Assembly (NCBI GenBank): GCA_946800325.1
Contig: OX326959.1
Span: forward strand, 53,957,276 to 54,021,275
DNA: 64,000 nt
Direction of reading: 5' to 3'
From: Luzula sylvatica
Taxonomy: Eukaryota; Streptophyta; Magnoliopsida; Poales; Juncaceae
Every line of letters starts with the position of its first letter. Position 1 is the first letter of the stretch. The translations under genes and the position numbers were made by a program. Below are positions 23,386 through 33,722 of the stretch, in pieces. The notes beneath the pieces were generated by a model, which did no database searches, had not been told where the DNA came from, and saw only the letters and a program-made list of their open reading frames with translations.

Positions 23386-24418
23386 TGTTGGGTATCGGCG
23401 TCACTACCGAGCCCCGCGCAGCGGATTGAAGGGCCCGGTCCGACCCGATCCCGAGGACCACGTCGTCGACCCGAGAGTACGAATCCTAAATCTACGTGCA
23501 ACTACCTATGAATATAACAATTATAGACATAGATTCATACCACGTGAAATTGGTCACGGTGACGGGTTGAAAGCGTAGTTGCTGCCTTTTTGTTGCTCCA
23601 ATCTTCGGTAACACGTGCGTCCCATTCCCGCGCGATTCGACACCTTCGATTGAGCTCCGATTTGTCGTATACAACCGGATCACATCCGGTTCGTCATCCA
23701 TCTTGCTCTAGCTTGATCACAATAGAGGATTTCAGATGAAATCCCTCTACCCGTATCCACCTTGAGCCTCGTCTTTCGGTTACGCGCGATTCCCCTAAAA
23801 TCGTCGTAAACTTGCTTAAAACCTTCAATCTCTCTAATGGAGTTTTCTCTCTTTTCTTGTCTCACAAGAATTCTCTTCTCAGATCTGGAATTACCAGAGA
23901 GAGAGAAGATCAACAATTGATCTTATATTAACACCATAATTAATGAGGGATTAATGAGTACAAAGAAAAACTGCTAATCTGGAATTTGGATCACAGTCCG
24001 TCATGACGCACAGAATGGTGCGTCATGATGCACCAGTCACGTTTCCTAGAAACAGCATTTACTATTGGTCCGTCATGACTGACCATACAGTCCGTCATGA
24101 CTGACCATACAGTCCGTCATGACGCACCATATTGTGCGTCATGACTGACCATACTCACAGATTGGTACACAAAATTCCCTTTGGTCCGTCATGACTGACC
24201 AATCTGTCCGTCATGACTGACCATGTTATTTCTGTGTAATCTGACAGATTAACCTATTGGTCCGTCATGACTGACCAAACAGTCCGTCATGACTGACCAT
24301 GTTATTTCTGTCAGATTTGCATAATCTTATTATGCATCCAATCGTATCGACGAATGCGTACGTTCGTCTATCCTCATGTGTGCAAGCTACTAGTTGATCT
24401 ATAACTGTATTTCCTTCA
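23386..24418 (-). repeat. Nested Copia 5' LTR
   Basis: 1033 bp, with no difference from 16610-17642 that I could see. A candidate TATA box on the minus strand lies at 23921-23927. The palindrome array occupies 23993-24300. Confidence 0.92.
23993..24300. promoter_or_regulatory. Palindrome array in nested 5' LTR (U3)
   Basis: The same ten sites as in 17218-17525. On the minus strand they sit about 70-380 bp upstream of the TATA-like TATAAGA, so they occupy the enhancer position. Confidence 0.75.
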
Positions 24419-24423
24419 CGAAC

Positions 24424-24878
24424 GGACATGATTGTTCGTTCGAACGCACACATCCCTGTGACACGTTTGGTTCTAATCAAGCTTTACAGTTTTGATATTT
24501 AGCAAGTCCGTTCTGAACGGACTTTGAGTTCGTTCAGAACGCACTTCCTGCTTGACTGAACTCTTTGTTATTTTGAACATGATTTTACTTGAGTTCTACT
24601 AGGTTTGTACCTATGGTTTATTTGTGGCGTATCCCACTCACGGAAGGCTTCAACATCTTGAGTCTTGATGTATTCCAATGGCCTTCCTTGTGTTCTTCTT
24701 TTCTTGTTTATCTTGAGACTTCATGTCCTGATTCTTGATGTAATCCAATGAACTCCTCCTTCACAAGTCCTCCTTCATCTTCGTATCGTACCTATGTTAT
24801 CCTGCACTTTTTTGGATGTATACATTAGTACTGACAGTGTTTTGAAATAATCAAACTACCAGGAAATTTGAACCAACG
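24424..24878 (-). repeat. Outer Copia 3' LTR, part 2
   Basis: The remaining 455 bp of the LTR, restoring exactly 1408 bp together with 15657-16609. The terminal base next to the purine tract is G where the other copy has A. Confidence 0.9.
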
Positions 24879-25487
24879 AACTCCCCCTTTTGATTAATTT
24901 CAAAACACTGTCGGTTCGGAGAGTTTCATCATTTAGTTGAGAACTTTCCGTACGATCGTTTCTCCCCCATTTTGAAAGAGATCAAAAGGGCCAAGGAGAC
25001 TTCAACAACGGAAGGCTCCCCCTAAATGCGAGCTCCCCCTCAAAGAATGAATTGATGAATGTATGAGCTCGTACATATGATCAAATTCTTTTGTTTTGGA
25101 ATGATGACAATCTTTTCAAAATTTAGCAGATTTTTAAGAAAATATAACAGTTTTTGTGTGTGCGTTCTGAACGGAAAAAGTGATGCGTTCGAACGTACTT
25201 GCCTCTGGACTGACACAAATTTCACAGAATTTATACTGATGAGTGTACGAACACTAAATCAAAATAGGATAATAAAATGAATGCACAAGTTTACTGACAT
25301 AATACCATAATTATTCATCAAACACAATTACTCAATAGACCTAATTGTTCAATCATACCGACACATTTATAAGTTCTCACATACTCTCATGTATACTCAA
25401 TACTTTAGACATAACATAACATAATATAATACGACACAACACACCACAACCAATGTTGATCACACTTCATTTGGCTCGGGTTATGAA
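24879..25487 (-). other. Outer element 3' untranslated region with several purine tracts
   Basis: On the minus strand the purine tract AAAAGGGGGAGTT (24879-24891) abuts the LTR. Further GGGGGAG tracts occur near 24965, 25015 and 25031. Repeated purine tracts upstream of the 3' LTR are a described Sirevirus feature. Two more palindrome-like sites lie at 25150-25200. No gene is seen. Confidence 0.65.
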
Positions 25488-26774
25488 TTAATGGTGCGTT
25501 CCGAACCTGTTCTCAAGATGAACGTAAAGATCGGCAAATTGACGATCCACGTTCTCAAGCATCCGTGCTTCAGATACACGAAACGCATCATGCATTGCTC
25601 TTCCGTGTTGCTCCATGCGCTCATCCATTTCGTCGAGCATTTCCTTCACATAGGCAAACCTCTTATCATCCCGTTCCGTTTGGGCATTTGAGGATTCCCC
25701 CTTCCCCACATTCCTCTTTCGTTTGGGAGCCGGTTCTTCACCGCTTTCATCGGTATTGGTTGGGTCGACGTTGTCCTCTTCCTCATTCAAGGTGTTGCCC
25801 TTCGTCCATCGGGTAGGATCGCGGGGAAGGTGATACGCCACCGCATCCTTTGCGGAGTCAATAATCCATCCTAGGATGCTCGGCGAATACCGATATCCAA
25901 ACCGTCGGAGGTTTGCATCGGATGCGAGGTTGATTGGTGATTTCGGACGAAAATCCCAATCGCTCAGTGGTATCTCAATACCTTGGAGTTCCATCATACG
26001 AGCAATCAATGTTCCGTATGGCAAGGACGCGTTCTTATGACTCATAACACTTTCCATGTGGCTTGTGATGAGAAAGGGCACGTGGATGGGTAATTGATCC
26101 TTGTACCACATGCGATGCAAGAGTATAATATCCCGCTGTTCGAGATTCATCTTAAATTTTTCTGAGGGAGTGAGAATGTTATTACCAATGGCCCAGATAA
26201 ACTGTTCATGGGCGGCCAAGTGAGATGCCCCTTGCCCAGGTTTGATACCCGTGATGGCAGCTTCGAGTCTTGCCTTGCGAGTGTCGTAGATTTTCTCTCC
26301 GCCGTCCCTTAGTCCGAGCAAAACAGTCAAGTTTTTGATAGAGATTTCGACATCTTCACCGAGGATGTATGACGTTACCTTCTCTTCGTCACGGTGGAAT
26401 TCAGCGTTTGCGTAAAATAGTCGCGTGATTACATCATGCGATTTGACGTTTAGGCATGCTAAATTCGCGAATCCCCATGTACGTTCGATTTCCTCGACTT
26501 TGTCGAGGAGGTGATGTATGTTTGGCGGAAACTCGTAGTAGTAGCATGGAGCAATTGGTCTCTTGGATACCCATTCATTGAAGAGGATACCAGCCTCCTG
26601 AGTTCGAAACAGATGCTCGTTGTTTGGGTCAGAGAAGTCATAGTCACTTTGAATGCGTTCTTCAAGAGTAGGCTTCTTTGCCGCTTGCTTCATTCTTCTT
26701 TGAACGTTCGAACTCTCGCCTACTATCTTCTTCCCCTTTGCCTTGGCTTTCGATCTCGAGTTTGAGGCGTCCAT
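25488..26774 (-). CDS. Accessory retrotransposon ORF (putative plant transposon protein)
   Basis: 428 residues from an ATG at 26774 in good context (GCCATGG). The frame stays open upstream to another ATG at 26945, which would add 57 residues. The N-terminus is basic (SRSKAKAKGKKIVG), like a nuclear localisation signal. The middle has the layout of the plant-specific putative plant transposon protein family found in many retroelements (RLFYANAEF, LPYGTLIARMMELQGIEIP). A basic patch PKRKR comes next, and the C-terminus is helical and charged (KEMLDEMDERMEQHG). It lies in the env position, between gag and the 3' LTR, on the element's sense strand. A twelve-site palindrome array lies directly upstream (26970-27500). 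The frame is intact although gag has a stop. Function is unknown; DNA binding or anti-silencing is my guess only. Confidence 0.8.
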   Translation of the reverse strand: MDASNSRSKAKAKGKKIVGESSNVQRRMKQAAKKPTLEERIQSDYDFSDPNNEHLFRTQEAGILFNEWVSKRPIAPCYYYEFPPNIHHLLDKVEEIERTWGFANLACLNVKSHDVITRLFYANAEFHRDEEKVTSYILGEDVEISIKNLTVLLGLRDGGEKIYDTRKARLEAAITGIKPGQGASHLAAHEQFIWAIGNNILTPSEKFKMNLEQRDIILLHRMWYKDQLPIHVPFLITSHMESVMSHKNASLPYGTLIARMMELQGIEIPLSDWDFRPKSPINLASDANLRRFGYRYSPSILGWIIDSAKDAVAYHLPRDPTRWTKGNTLNEEEDNVDPTNTDESGEEPAPKRKRNVGKGESSNAQTERDDKRFAYVKEMLDEMDERMEQHGRAMHDAFRVSEARMLENVDRQFADLYVHLENRFGTHH

Positions 26775-26969
26775 GGCTGTTGTTGAAGGTTTTAGTTTTT
26801 CTGAGAGAGAGAGAGAGAGTTTTGGAAGAGAAACAAGGAGAGAGAATGAAGGGGTGGGGGCTAAGTAACTGAAGAGATCTTGTCCCTTCAGGTCGCGTTG
26901 TAAGGAAAAGGGGCCATCACATCCATTGAATGCAGTCGGTTGCATGTGGACGAAGAGTTATTACGACGA

Positions 26970-27500
26970 GTCCGTTCGAACGCACTTCTCAAGTTCGTTG
27001 GAACGCATTCATGTCTGAGAAAAGGCGCTATTTTGGGTTTTTAAGTTGTATCTAGGAAGTTGTTAAGTCCGTTCGAACGGACTCTTATGTGCGTCAGAAC
27101 GCACACACAACGTAGAAGAGGCGCCAGAATATGAAAAGGCGCGAGGGTAAGGGTTCGAAGTAGATTCGCTGAGTGAGGCATGTGCGTTCGAATGCATTAG
27201 TTGTTCGTTCGAACGCACTGAACACTGTTGACACTAAGAGTCGGTGCCAAAGTATGATCTGGCGCCATAATCCTATAATTCACTTTTCCGTTCGGAATGC
27301 ATTCAGTTGTACGTTCGAACGCACTTAATCCTGGTAGGAAAATTAGATGGCGCCACAGTTTAACTGACTTTGGGTCTCATCGTTCAGTCATCCGTTGAGA
27401 ACGCATTTTAATCCGTTCGACCGGACTTGAGACTGTTAAGAGGGTATTTGGTGACTTCATTTGTCCGTTCCCAACGCACATGTTTTTCGTTCGAACGGAC
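26970..27500. promoter_or_regulatory. Array of six palindrome pairs upstream of accessory ORF
   Basis: Twelve sites of the type GTCCGTTCGAACGGAC, GTGCGTTCGAATGCAT or GTTCGTTCGAACGCAC form six pairs (starting near 26970, 27068, 27182, 27287, 27391 and 27463). The two sites of a pair start 20-23 bp apart, and pairs recur every 70-115 bp. Most intervals between pairs contain a GGCGCC or GGCGC word. The layout matches the U3 region of the LTRs. A CT-rich leader on the minus strand lies between the array and the ATG. Confidence 0.78.
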
Positions 27501-27710
27501 TGGTTCCTGAAGTGTGATCACTGGACTGATATCGTTATTTATTTATTGAGACAAGTGTTCCAATGTACTCCTCTATTAACACATGTGATGTATCTATATA
27601 ATACTCGACCAGTTTGGCTCGAATTCAATTTAGCCCATTTCCTATACTCCCCTTACAAATTTGGTTTTAAGGTGAGGGATACTAAGGAGTATAGTGTTTC
27701 AAATTAGGGC
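27501..27710 (-). other. Gap between gag and the palindrome array
   Basis: About 200 bp with no gene. This is where protease, integrase and reverse transcriptase would start in an autonomous Copia element; none is present. Confidence 0.6.
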
Positions 27711-30065
27711 TTAAGCCCTAGGAGGTCCTATACCAAACGACGTAGAGGGACCCATCGAGTGACGATCTTTACGCATCCATATTGAGTTTGACGTTAATTT
27801 TGGATTGCGAAGATCACAACTTGTTGAGACATGACCCGTTTTGCAACAATAGTTACAAAATGCTACGGTGGGCTTATTTGTGGGTGTGGTACTCTTCACA
27901 AAATAGTCCGAGAGTTGATTCGGATTACTTCTCTTAGGATTTATCGATTTTGGCAATTGATAAAGGTTATTTGATTTCAATTTAGTTTGCTTAAAATTAT
28001 TTTGTTTAAATTGTTTATGTGTGTTGGTGAAATGTTTGGGAGGCCCTTGTTGATATGAAGCTTCGGTGTAGTTTGTCACTTCATAGAAATACCCATTTGG
28101 TCCCCTTTTGAACAAGCAATCGGTTCTTCCCAAATTAGTATGTCTAGATTGTGAATTTTGTGTATAATGATTTTTCTTATAATTATTATTGACACGCTTA
28201 GGTTGATCATTTTTAGCATATTTACCTTTGTTGTAGTCATGGTACATGAAAGCATTTCCATGACTACTTAATTTATTGTTTTCCCATTTAGATTTTTGAT
28301 TTTGAGATATTGAAAAATCGGGTTTATTACCGTTATTTTTCTTATATCCTAAACCGGATTTGTCGTTTGGCTTTTGTCCTATCAATGACAATCTTAAAAC
28401 ATCATCCAATGAAGGAGGACTCAATGCAATATTTGCACAAGCCTTCTTCAGGGATTCATTTTCAACTTTAAGAGTTTGAATTTCGACTTTTAGATGAGAA
28501 ATCTCACCTTTTAGGGTTTGACACTCACACTTTGAAAAACCTTTAAATTCATTTATTTGAGTTTTATATGCCAAAATGGATAGCTCAAGAGAAGCTACCT
28601 TATCCTTGAGAGCTTGTGTTGAGCTCTCAAGTTTACCCTCATTTAGTTGAGAGTTCCCTTCATCTCTAAGAAACTCGTCACATGAGTCGAGTTCTAGTTT
28701 GAATGCGGGAGAAAATTTAGATTTATGTATTGATTCTATGTCACGCAGAGAGTATGTACGTACCTCATGACATTGGTCATGTGTTGAGCAGGTATTAGGA
28801 GTGGATGGTTCCGAGTCCACATCCATGGGTGTGTGATATGTAGTAGTTAGACCTCGTTCAATTCGAATAGATTTGATGGCCGCTTCCACTGCGCTCATTA
28901 GTGGAGGATCGATCCTTACCATGAGTGCACGGTTTGCGGTGTGTCGACTTGACGGACCATCCGGGTCGGATAATGAGCTTGACCCGTCCGTTTCTCCCCA
29001 TCTACAATCGATGTTAGCTTTATATGCCTTTTTCTTATTGATTTCTTTACCTTTGTAGTTTTGACGATTTTCTCGCCCCTTGTCCTCGTATCTTCTTTCG
29101 TATCGGGGCTCTCGCCTTTCCCGATCCTTGTGGTCCTCATCCTTTTTTATCCACCTCGAATTTTCCGGATGGAGAGTCCAGCATGACTCCATCATGTGTC
29201 CAATTTTCTTGCACCAAAAGCAATGGAGCTTTAGCCCCTTTTGTTTCCGATTCTCGTTGAATCGCTTCTCGTCCCTTTGCCACTCTAGGAGTCGCAACGT
29301 GAGATCATCCATTTCATTGTCGTCATTGCTTGCATTCACGGCGGGCAAAGCTACGGTTTTGGAGTGAGGAGAGGGCATGTAGATTCCTTGTTCTTCATCG
29401 AGTTGCTTGAGTCGAATCTCGAAGTTTCGGAATTGACTTACCAATTCTTCAGGCGTGAGGTCTTGTGAAGCTACCGCTGTACCTAAAGCTACACGTAAAG
29501 ATTCCCAACTACGGGGCATAGATTGAAGTAATCTAGCAATAATTCTATCATCAGTAAGAGGTGCATTTTGGGTGGCATATCGAGTTTTTAGTACATTGAT
29601 TTTTGCCCAGATTTTATCAACGGACTCTCCCTCAATCATTCGGAGATTGTTGAATTCTTGTTCAAGTCCGATGATATTAGTTCTTCTCATTTGAGATGTG
29701 CCCTCGTATCTCTCATTGAGCATACGCCACATTTCATATTAGTTATCACAATGATCAACTAGCGATCCAATAGAACTAATTACATTGTTTAGTATTAAGT
29801 TTTGAGCGTAAATGTCATTAGTTCTATCTTCCCTAGTTTGAGAAGGGTAGGTTACATTTCCGTCCTTGTCAACCTCTTGGGCCAAGACAAAGCCTCGTAA
29901 CACTACCTTGTCAAGTCCTTGGAGAGCGAATGCATTTAGCATGCATTTCTTCCAAGAACTCCAATTGGTTCCATCTAATTCACGTGAGTTTGATATATTT
30001 GATTTGGGTACGGTATTTATCGGATTTATCGATGAGTTTTGTACAATAGGATTAATTTCGGTCAT
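27711..30065 (-). pseudogene. gag: Copia gag with one in-frame stop
   Basis: The frame runs from ATG at 30065 to TAA at 27711, 784 codons apart from one internal TAA at 29736-29738 (after DHCDN, before YEMWRML). Seen in order: Copia-type Gag start (LDGTNWSSWKKCMLNAF), core (EQEFNNLRMIEGESV...LLQSMPRSWESL), zinc knuckle CFWCKKIGHMMESC, a basic RE-rich tract, a coiled coil (LKGEISHLKVEIQTLKVENE), and a second knuckle CNYCCKTGHVSTSC. Gag forms the particle and packages RNA. Such a long gag with two knuckles suits Sirevirus relatives. The internal stop fits a single C-to-T change, or could be bypassed in the real source copy. The frame ends without joining pol. Confidence 0.85.
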
Positions 30066-30118
30066 TTGATCGTTAAGTACAAGTTATCCCTAATATTCAA
30101 AGAGATGGTTAGTACCTT

Positions 30119-30130
30119 GCTCTGATACCA
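30119..30130 (-). other. Primer binding site of outer Copia element
   Basis: On the minus strand TGGTATCAGAGC lies two bases from the 5' LTR, matching the initiator-Met tRNA 3' end. Confidence 0.88.
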
Positions 30131-30132
30131 AT

Positions 30133-31540
30133 TGTTGGTTAATTCTAACCTAGAGGGGGGGTAAATTCGGCAATCTAACTTATACTTAGTTTAGATTTAA
30201 ACCTAATTTACGGTGCGGAATAAATAATAATTTGGATGATAAAGATGATACCGTACAAACACTTTGACACAAGATGTTTGTTTACGAAGTTCGGTAGGTG
30301 GTTGCTTTGTAGCTTTAACTCACCCTTTACTCGCTTAATTGACCGACTCAATTATTCGCGAGTACCTACGTCTCCGGGAATGCCTTGTGCCTCTTTTTGG
30401 CCTTCGATTGAATTCCAACTCAACTCGATTACAAGGATTTGCCTAGATCGATTTACACGCTTCTATCGATCTATAGCTTAGGCTCTTTACAATTTGTTGC
30501 ACTAGCCTATTACACTTTTTCACTAATCGAGCTACAACGTGATCGGTCACGTGAGTGGGATACGATTAGTGGAGAATATCGAAAGTAGATCAACGATCTA
30601 AAGAGGTTTCTCAAGCTATCAATGGATATAGATAATCACAGCTTAGGGTTTCTCTCTTTTTAGGTTTGAAAGTTTGAAAATGAGGAGGTGAGAGAGAGAG
30701 ACCCATGAAGGATTCTATTTATACTCTCTATAGAAATCCTTCAGAAAACTTGCAGTGCGTTCGAACGCATACAGTCCGTTCAGAACGCACTTGAAGTTTG
30801 CACCAGCCGTTTCAAAATAACGTGCAAGTACATCTTGGGTCCGTTCAAACGGACAATGTCCGTTTGTAACGGACTCAATTATACATAGCATTTTGCGTTC
30901 ACAGGAACACGAGTCCGTTCAACGCACTGAAAAGTGGGTGAACGGATTCCAGGTTGTCCGTTCGAACGCACATGTGTGTTCGTTCGAACGCACATATCCC
31001 TGTGACATATTTCCGTTCACAGGAAAGATTGTCCGTTCAACGCACTCAGAAGGTGAGTGAACGGATTCTAATTGTCCGTTCGAACGGACATGATTGTTCG
31101 TTCGAACGCACACATCCCTGTGACACGTTTGGTTCTAATCAAGCTTTACAGTTTTGATATTTAGCAAGTCCGTTCTGAACGGACTTTGAGTTCGTTCAGA
31201 ACGCACTTCCTGCTTGACTGAACTCTTTGTTATTTTGAACATGATTTTACTTGAGTTCTACTAGGTTTGTACCTATGGTTTATTTGTGGCGTATCCCACT
31301 CACGGAAGGCTTCAACATCTTGAGTCTTGATGTATTCCAATGGCCTTCCTTGTGTTCTTCTTTTCTTGTTTATCTTGAGACTTCATGTCCTGATTCTTGA
31401 TGTAATCCAATGAACTCCTCCTTCACAAGTCCTCCTTCATCTTCGTATCGTACCTATGTTATCCTGCACTTTTCTGGATGTATACATTAGTACTGACAGT
31501 GTTTTGAAATAATCAAACTACCAGGAAATTTGAACCAACA
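30133..31540 (-). repeat. Outer Copia 5' LTR (intact, 1408 bp)
   Basis: It runs from TGTTGGTTAATTC to TTTGAACCAACA on the plus strand. On the minus strand TATAAATA is at 30716-30723. Palindromes occupy 30755-31205, which is upstream of the TATA box in element sense. Confidence 0.93.
30755..31205. promoter_or_regulatory. Palindrome array in outer LTR U3
   Basis: About a dozen sites are built from GTCCGTT/GTGCGTT half-sites around TCGA, for example GTCCGTTCGAACGGAC (from 31077) and GTCCGTTCTGAACGGAC (near 31167). Several are paired at 19-23 bp. They begin about 30 bp upstream of the TATA box. The interrupted LTR has the same array at 16280-16609 and 24419-24545. Confidence 0.75.
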
Positions 31541-33722
31541 GCTCTTGTTACACATCAGTTTTAACATTTTAGAGAAAATATGATAATTGACTTATTTTGA
31601 AGGTGTTAAGACTTCATTTTTGCATTTTAAAAAAAAAATTGAAAAAATAAAAATTTGTATGTGTTAGTCTTCCATTACAAAGCATATTTAGGACAACATG
31701 AAAATTAAGCACTATACACGTGTTACACTTCAATTTTAATATTTTTAAGAAAAATATGATAATTGACTTTTTTTTTTAAGATGTTGTACTTCAGTTTTAG
31801 CACTTTTAAGAAATTTTTTGAAAAAAATGGAAATTTGTGTGTGTTAGTCTTCCATTACAGAGTATATTTAGGACAACATGAAAATTAAGCATTTTGCTCG
31901 TGTTACACTTCAATTTTAACATTTTTAAGAAAATATTATTATTGACTTTTGTTGAAGGAGTTACACTTCACTTTTAGCATTTATAAGAATTTTTTGAAAA
32001 CAGGAAAATTGTGTGTTTTAGTCTTCTATTACGAAGTATTTTGAGGAGAACATGAAAATGTATTTTGCTCGTGTTACACTTCAATTTTAACATTTTTCAG
32101 AAAATATGATAATTGACTTTTTTTTAAGGTGTGACTTCATTTTTGCATTTTTATGAATTTTTTGAAAAAATTAAAATTTGTGTGTATTAGTCATCTATTA
32201 CAAATTATTTTTAGGACAAATTCACTTCTATTTTAACATTATTAAGAAAATTTAATAATTGGCTTTCTTTTAAGGTGTTAGGCTTCATTTTTGCATTTTT
32301 AAGAAATTTTTGAAAAAAATATAAATTTGTGTGTTAGTCTTTTATTACCAAGTATTTTTAGGACATCACGAAAATTATGCATTTTTCTCTTGTTACACTT
32401 CAATTTTAATATTTTTAATAAAATATGATAATTGACTTTTTTGAAGCAGCAAGAATTCACTTTTTACATTTTTGAAATTTTTTTGAAAAAATAGATATGT
32501 GTATGTGTTAGACTTCTGTTATGGAGTATTTTGAGAACAACATGAAAATAAGCATTTTCATCATGTTACACTTCAATTTTAATATTTTTTAGAAAATATG
32601 ATAATTGACTTTTTTTTATGGTGTTAAACTTCACTTTTAACATTTTTAAGAAATTTTGGAAAAAAATAGAAATTTGTGTGTGTTAGTCTTCTATTACCAT
32701 GTATTTTGAGGGTAACATACATCATTTTACTCGTGTTATACTTCAATTTAAATATTTTTGAGAAAATATGATAATTGACTTTTTTTTGTAGGTGTGAGAT
32801 TTTAATTTTAAGATTTTTTTGAAAAAATAGAAATTTGTGTGTTAGTCTTCTATTACGAAGAATTTTTAGGACAACATGAAAATTAAGAATTTTGCTCGTG
32901 TTACACTTCTATTTTAACATTTTTAAGAAAATATGATAATTGATTTTTTTTAGGGTGTTAGACTTCACTTTTGGAATTTTTAACAAAAAATTTACAAAAT
33001 AGAAATTTGTGTGTGTTAGTCTTGCATTACAAAGTATTTTCAGGACAACATCAAAATAAAGCATTTCGCTCGTGTTACACTTCACTTTTAACATTTTTAA
33101 TAAAATATGACAATTGACTTCTTTTTAATGTATTATAATTCATTTTTGCAATTTTAAGAAATTTTTGAAAAAATAGAAATGTGTGTGTTAGTCTTCTAGT
33201 ACGGAGTATTTTGAGGACAACATGAAAATTTAGCATTTTGCTCATGTTACAGACTTCACTTTTAGCATTTTTAAGAAATTTTTAAAAAAATAGAAGTGTG
33301 TGTGTATGTTAGTCTTCTATTACAAAGTATTTTTAGGACAACATGAAAATTAAGCATTTTGCTCGTGTTACACTTCAATTTTATCATTTTTAAGAAAATA
33401 TGATAATTGACTTTGTTTTGAAGGCGTTAGACTTTATTTTTGCATTTTTAAGAAATTTTTGAAAAAAAATGAATTTTTGTGTGTTAGTCTTCTATTAAAG
33501 AGTATTTTGAGGACACAACATGAAAATAAGCATTTTGCTCATGTTACACTTCAATTTTAACATTTTTAAGAAAATATGAGAATTGTCTATTTTTTCAAGG
33601 TGTTAGACTTCACTTTTGACATTTTTAAGAATTTTTGGAAAAAATAGCAATTTGTGTGTGTTAGTATCTATTACGATGTATTTTGAGGACAACATGAAAA
33701 TAAACCATTTTGCTCCTGTTAC
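31541..33722 (+). repeat. Satellite array, unit about 174 bp (middle part)
   Basis: This is a continuation of the 13117-15656 array with the same three-part unit, about 12 copies with more divergence and some partial units. It is interrupted at 33722 by a hAT-type element. Confidence 0.92.

Larger units (their letters stand above)
16610..24418 (-). mobile_element. Nested Copia-type element with decayed pol (7.8 kb)
   Basis: It is inserted in the outer LTR with TSD CGAAC at 16605-16609 and 24419-24423. LTRs of 1033 bp (16610-17642 and 23386-24418) look identical. Minus orientation is shown by the tRNA-Met-type PBS at 23373-23384 and the purine tract at 17643-17653. The 5.7-kb interior has no long ORF, only degraded Copia pol on the minus strand. 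The very young LTRs with a ruined interior imply that an already defective copy was mobilised by enzymes from elsewhere. Confidence 0.9.
15657..31540 (-). mobile_element. Non-autonomous Copia element, Sirevirus-like (outer)
   Basis: The element is in minus orientation and inserted in the satellite. TSD GCTCT is at 15652-15656 and 31541-31545, and the outer ends are TGTTGGTT and AACCAACA. Without the nested insertion it is about 8.07 kb. It contains gag and an accessory ORF but no protease, integrase or reverse transcriptase frame between them. PBS for initiator Met tRNA is at 30119-30130 and a purine tract on the minus strand is at 24879-24891. Further GGGGGAG tracts on the minus strand lie near 24965, 25015 and 25031. 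Multiple purine tracts, LTR palindromes and an ORF in the env position are known Sirevirus traits. The LTR copies differ at about three positions by eye, so insertion was recent. Confidence 0.9.
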
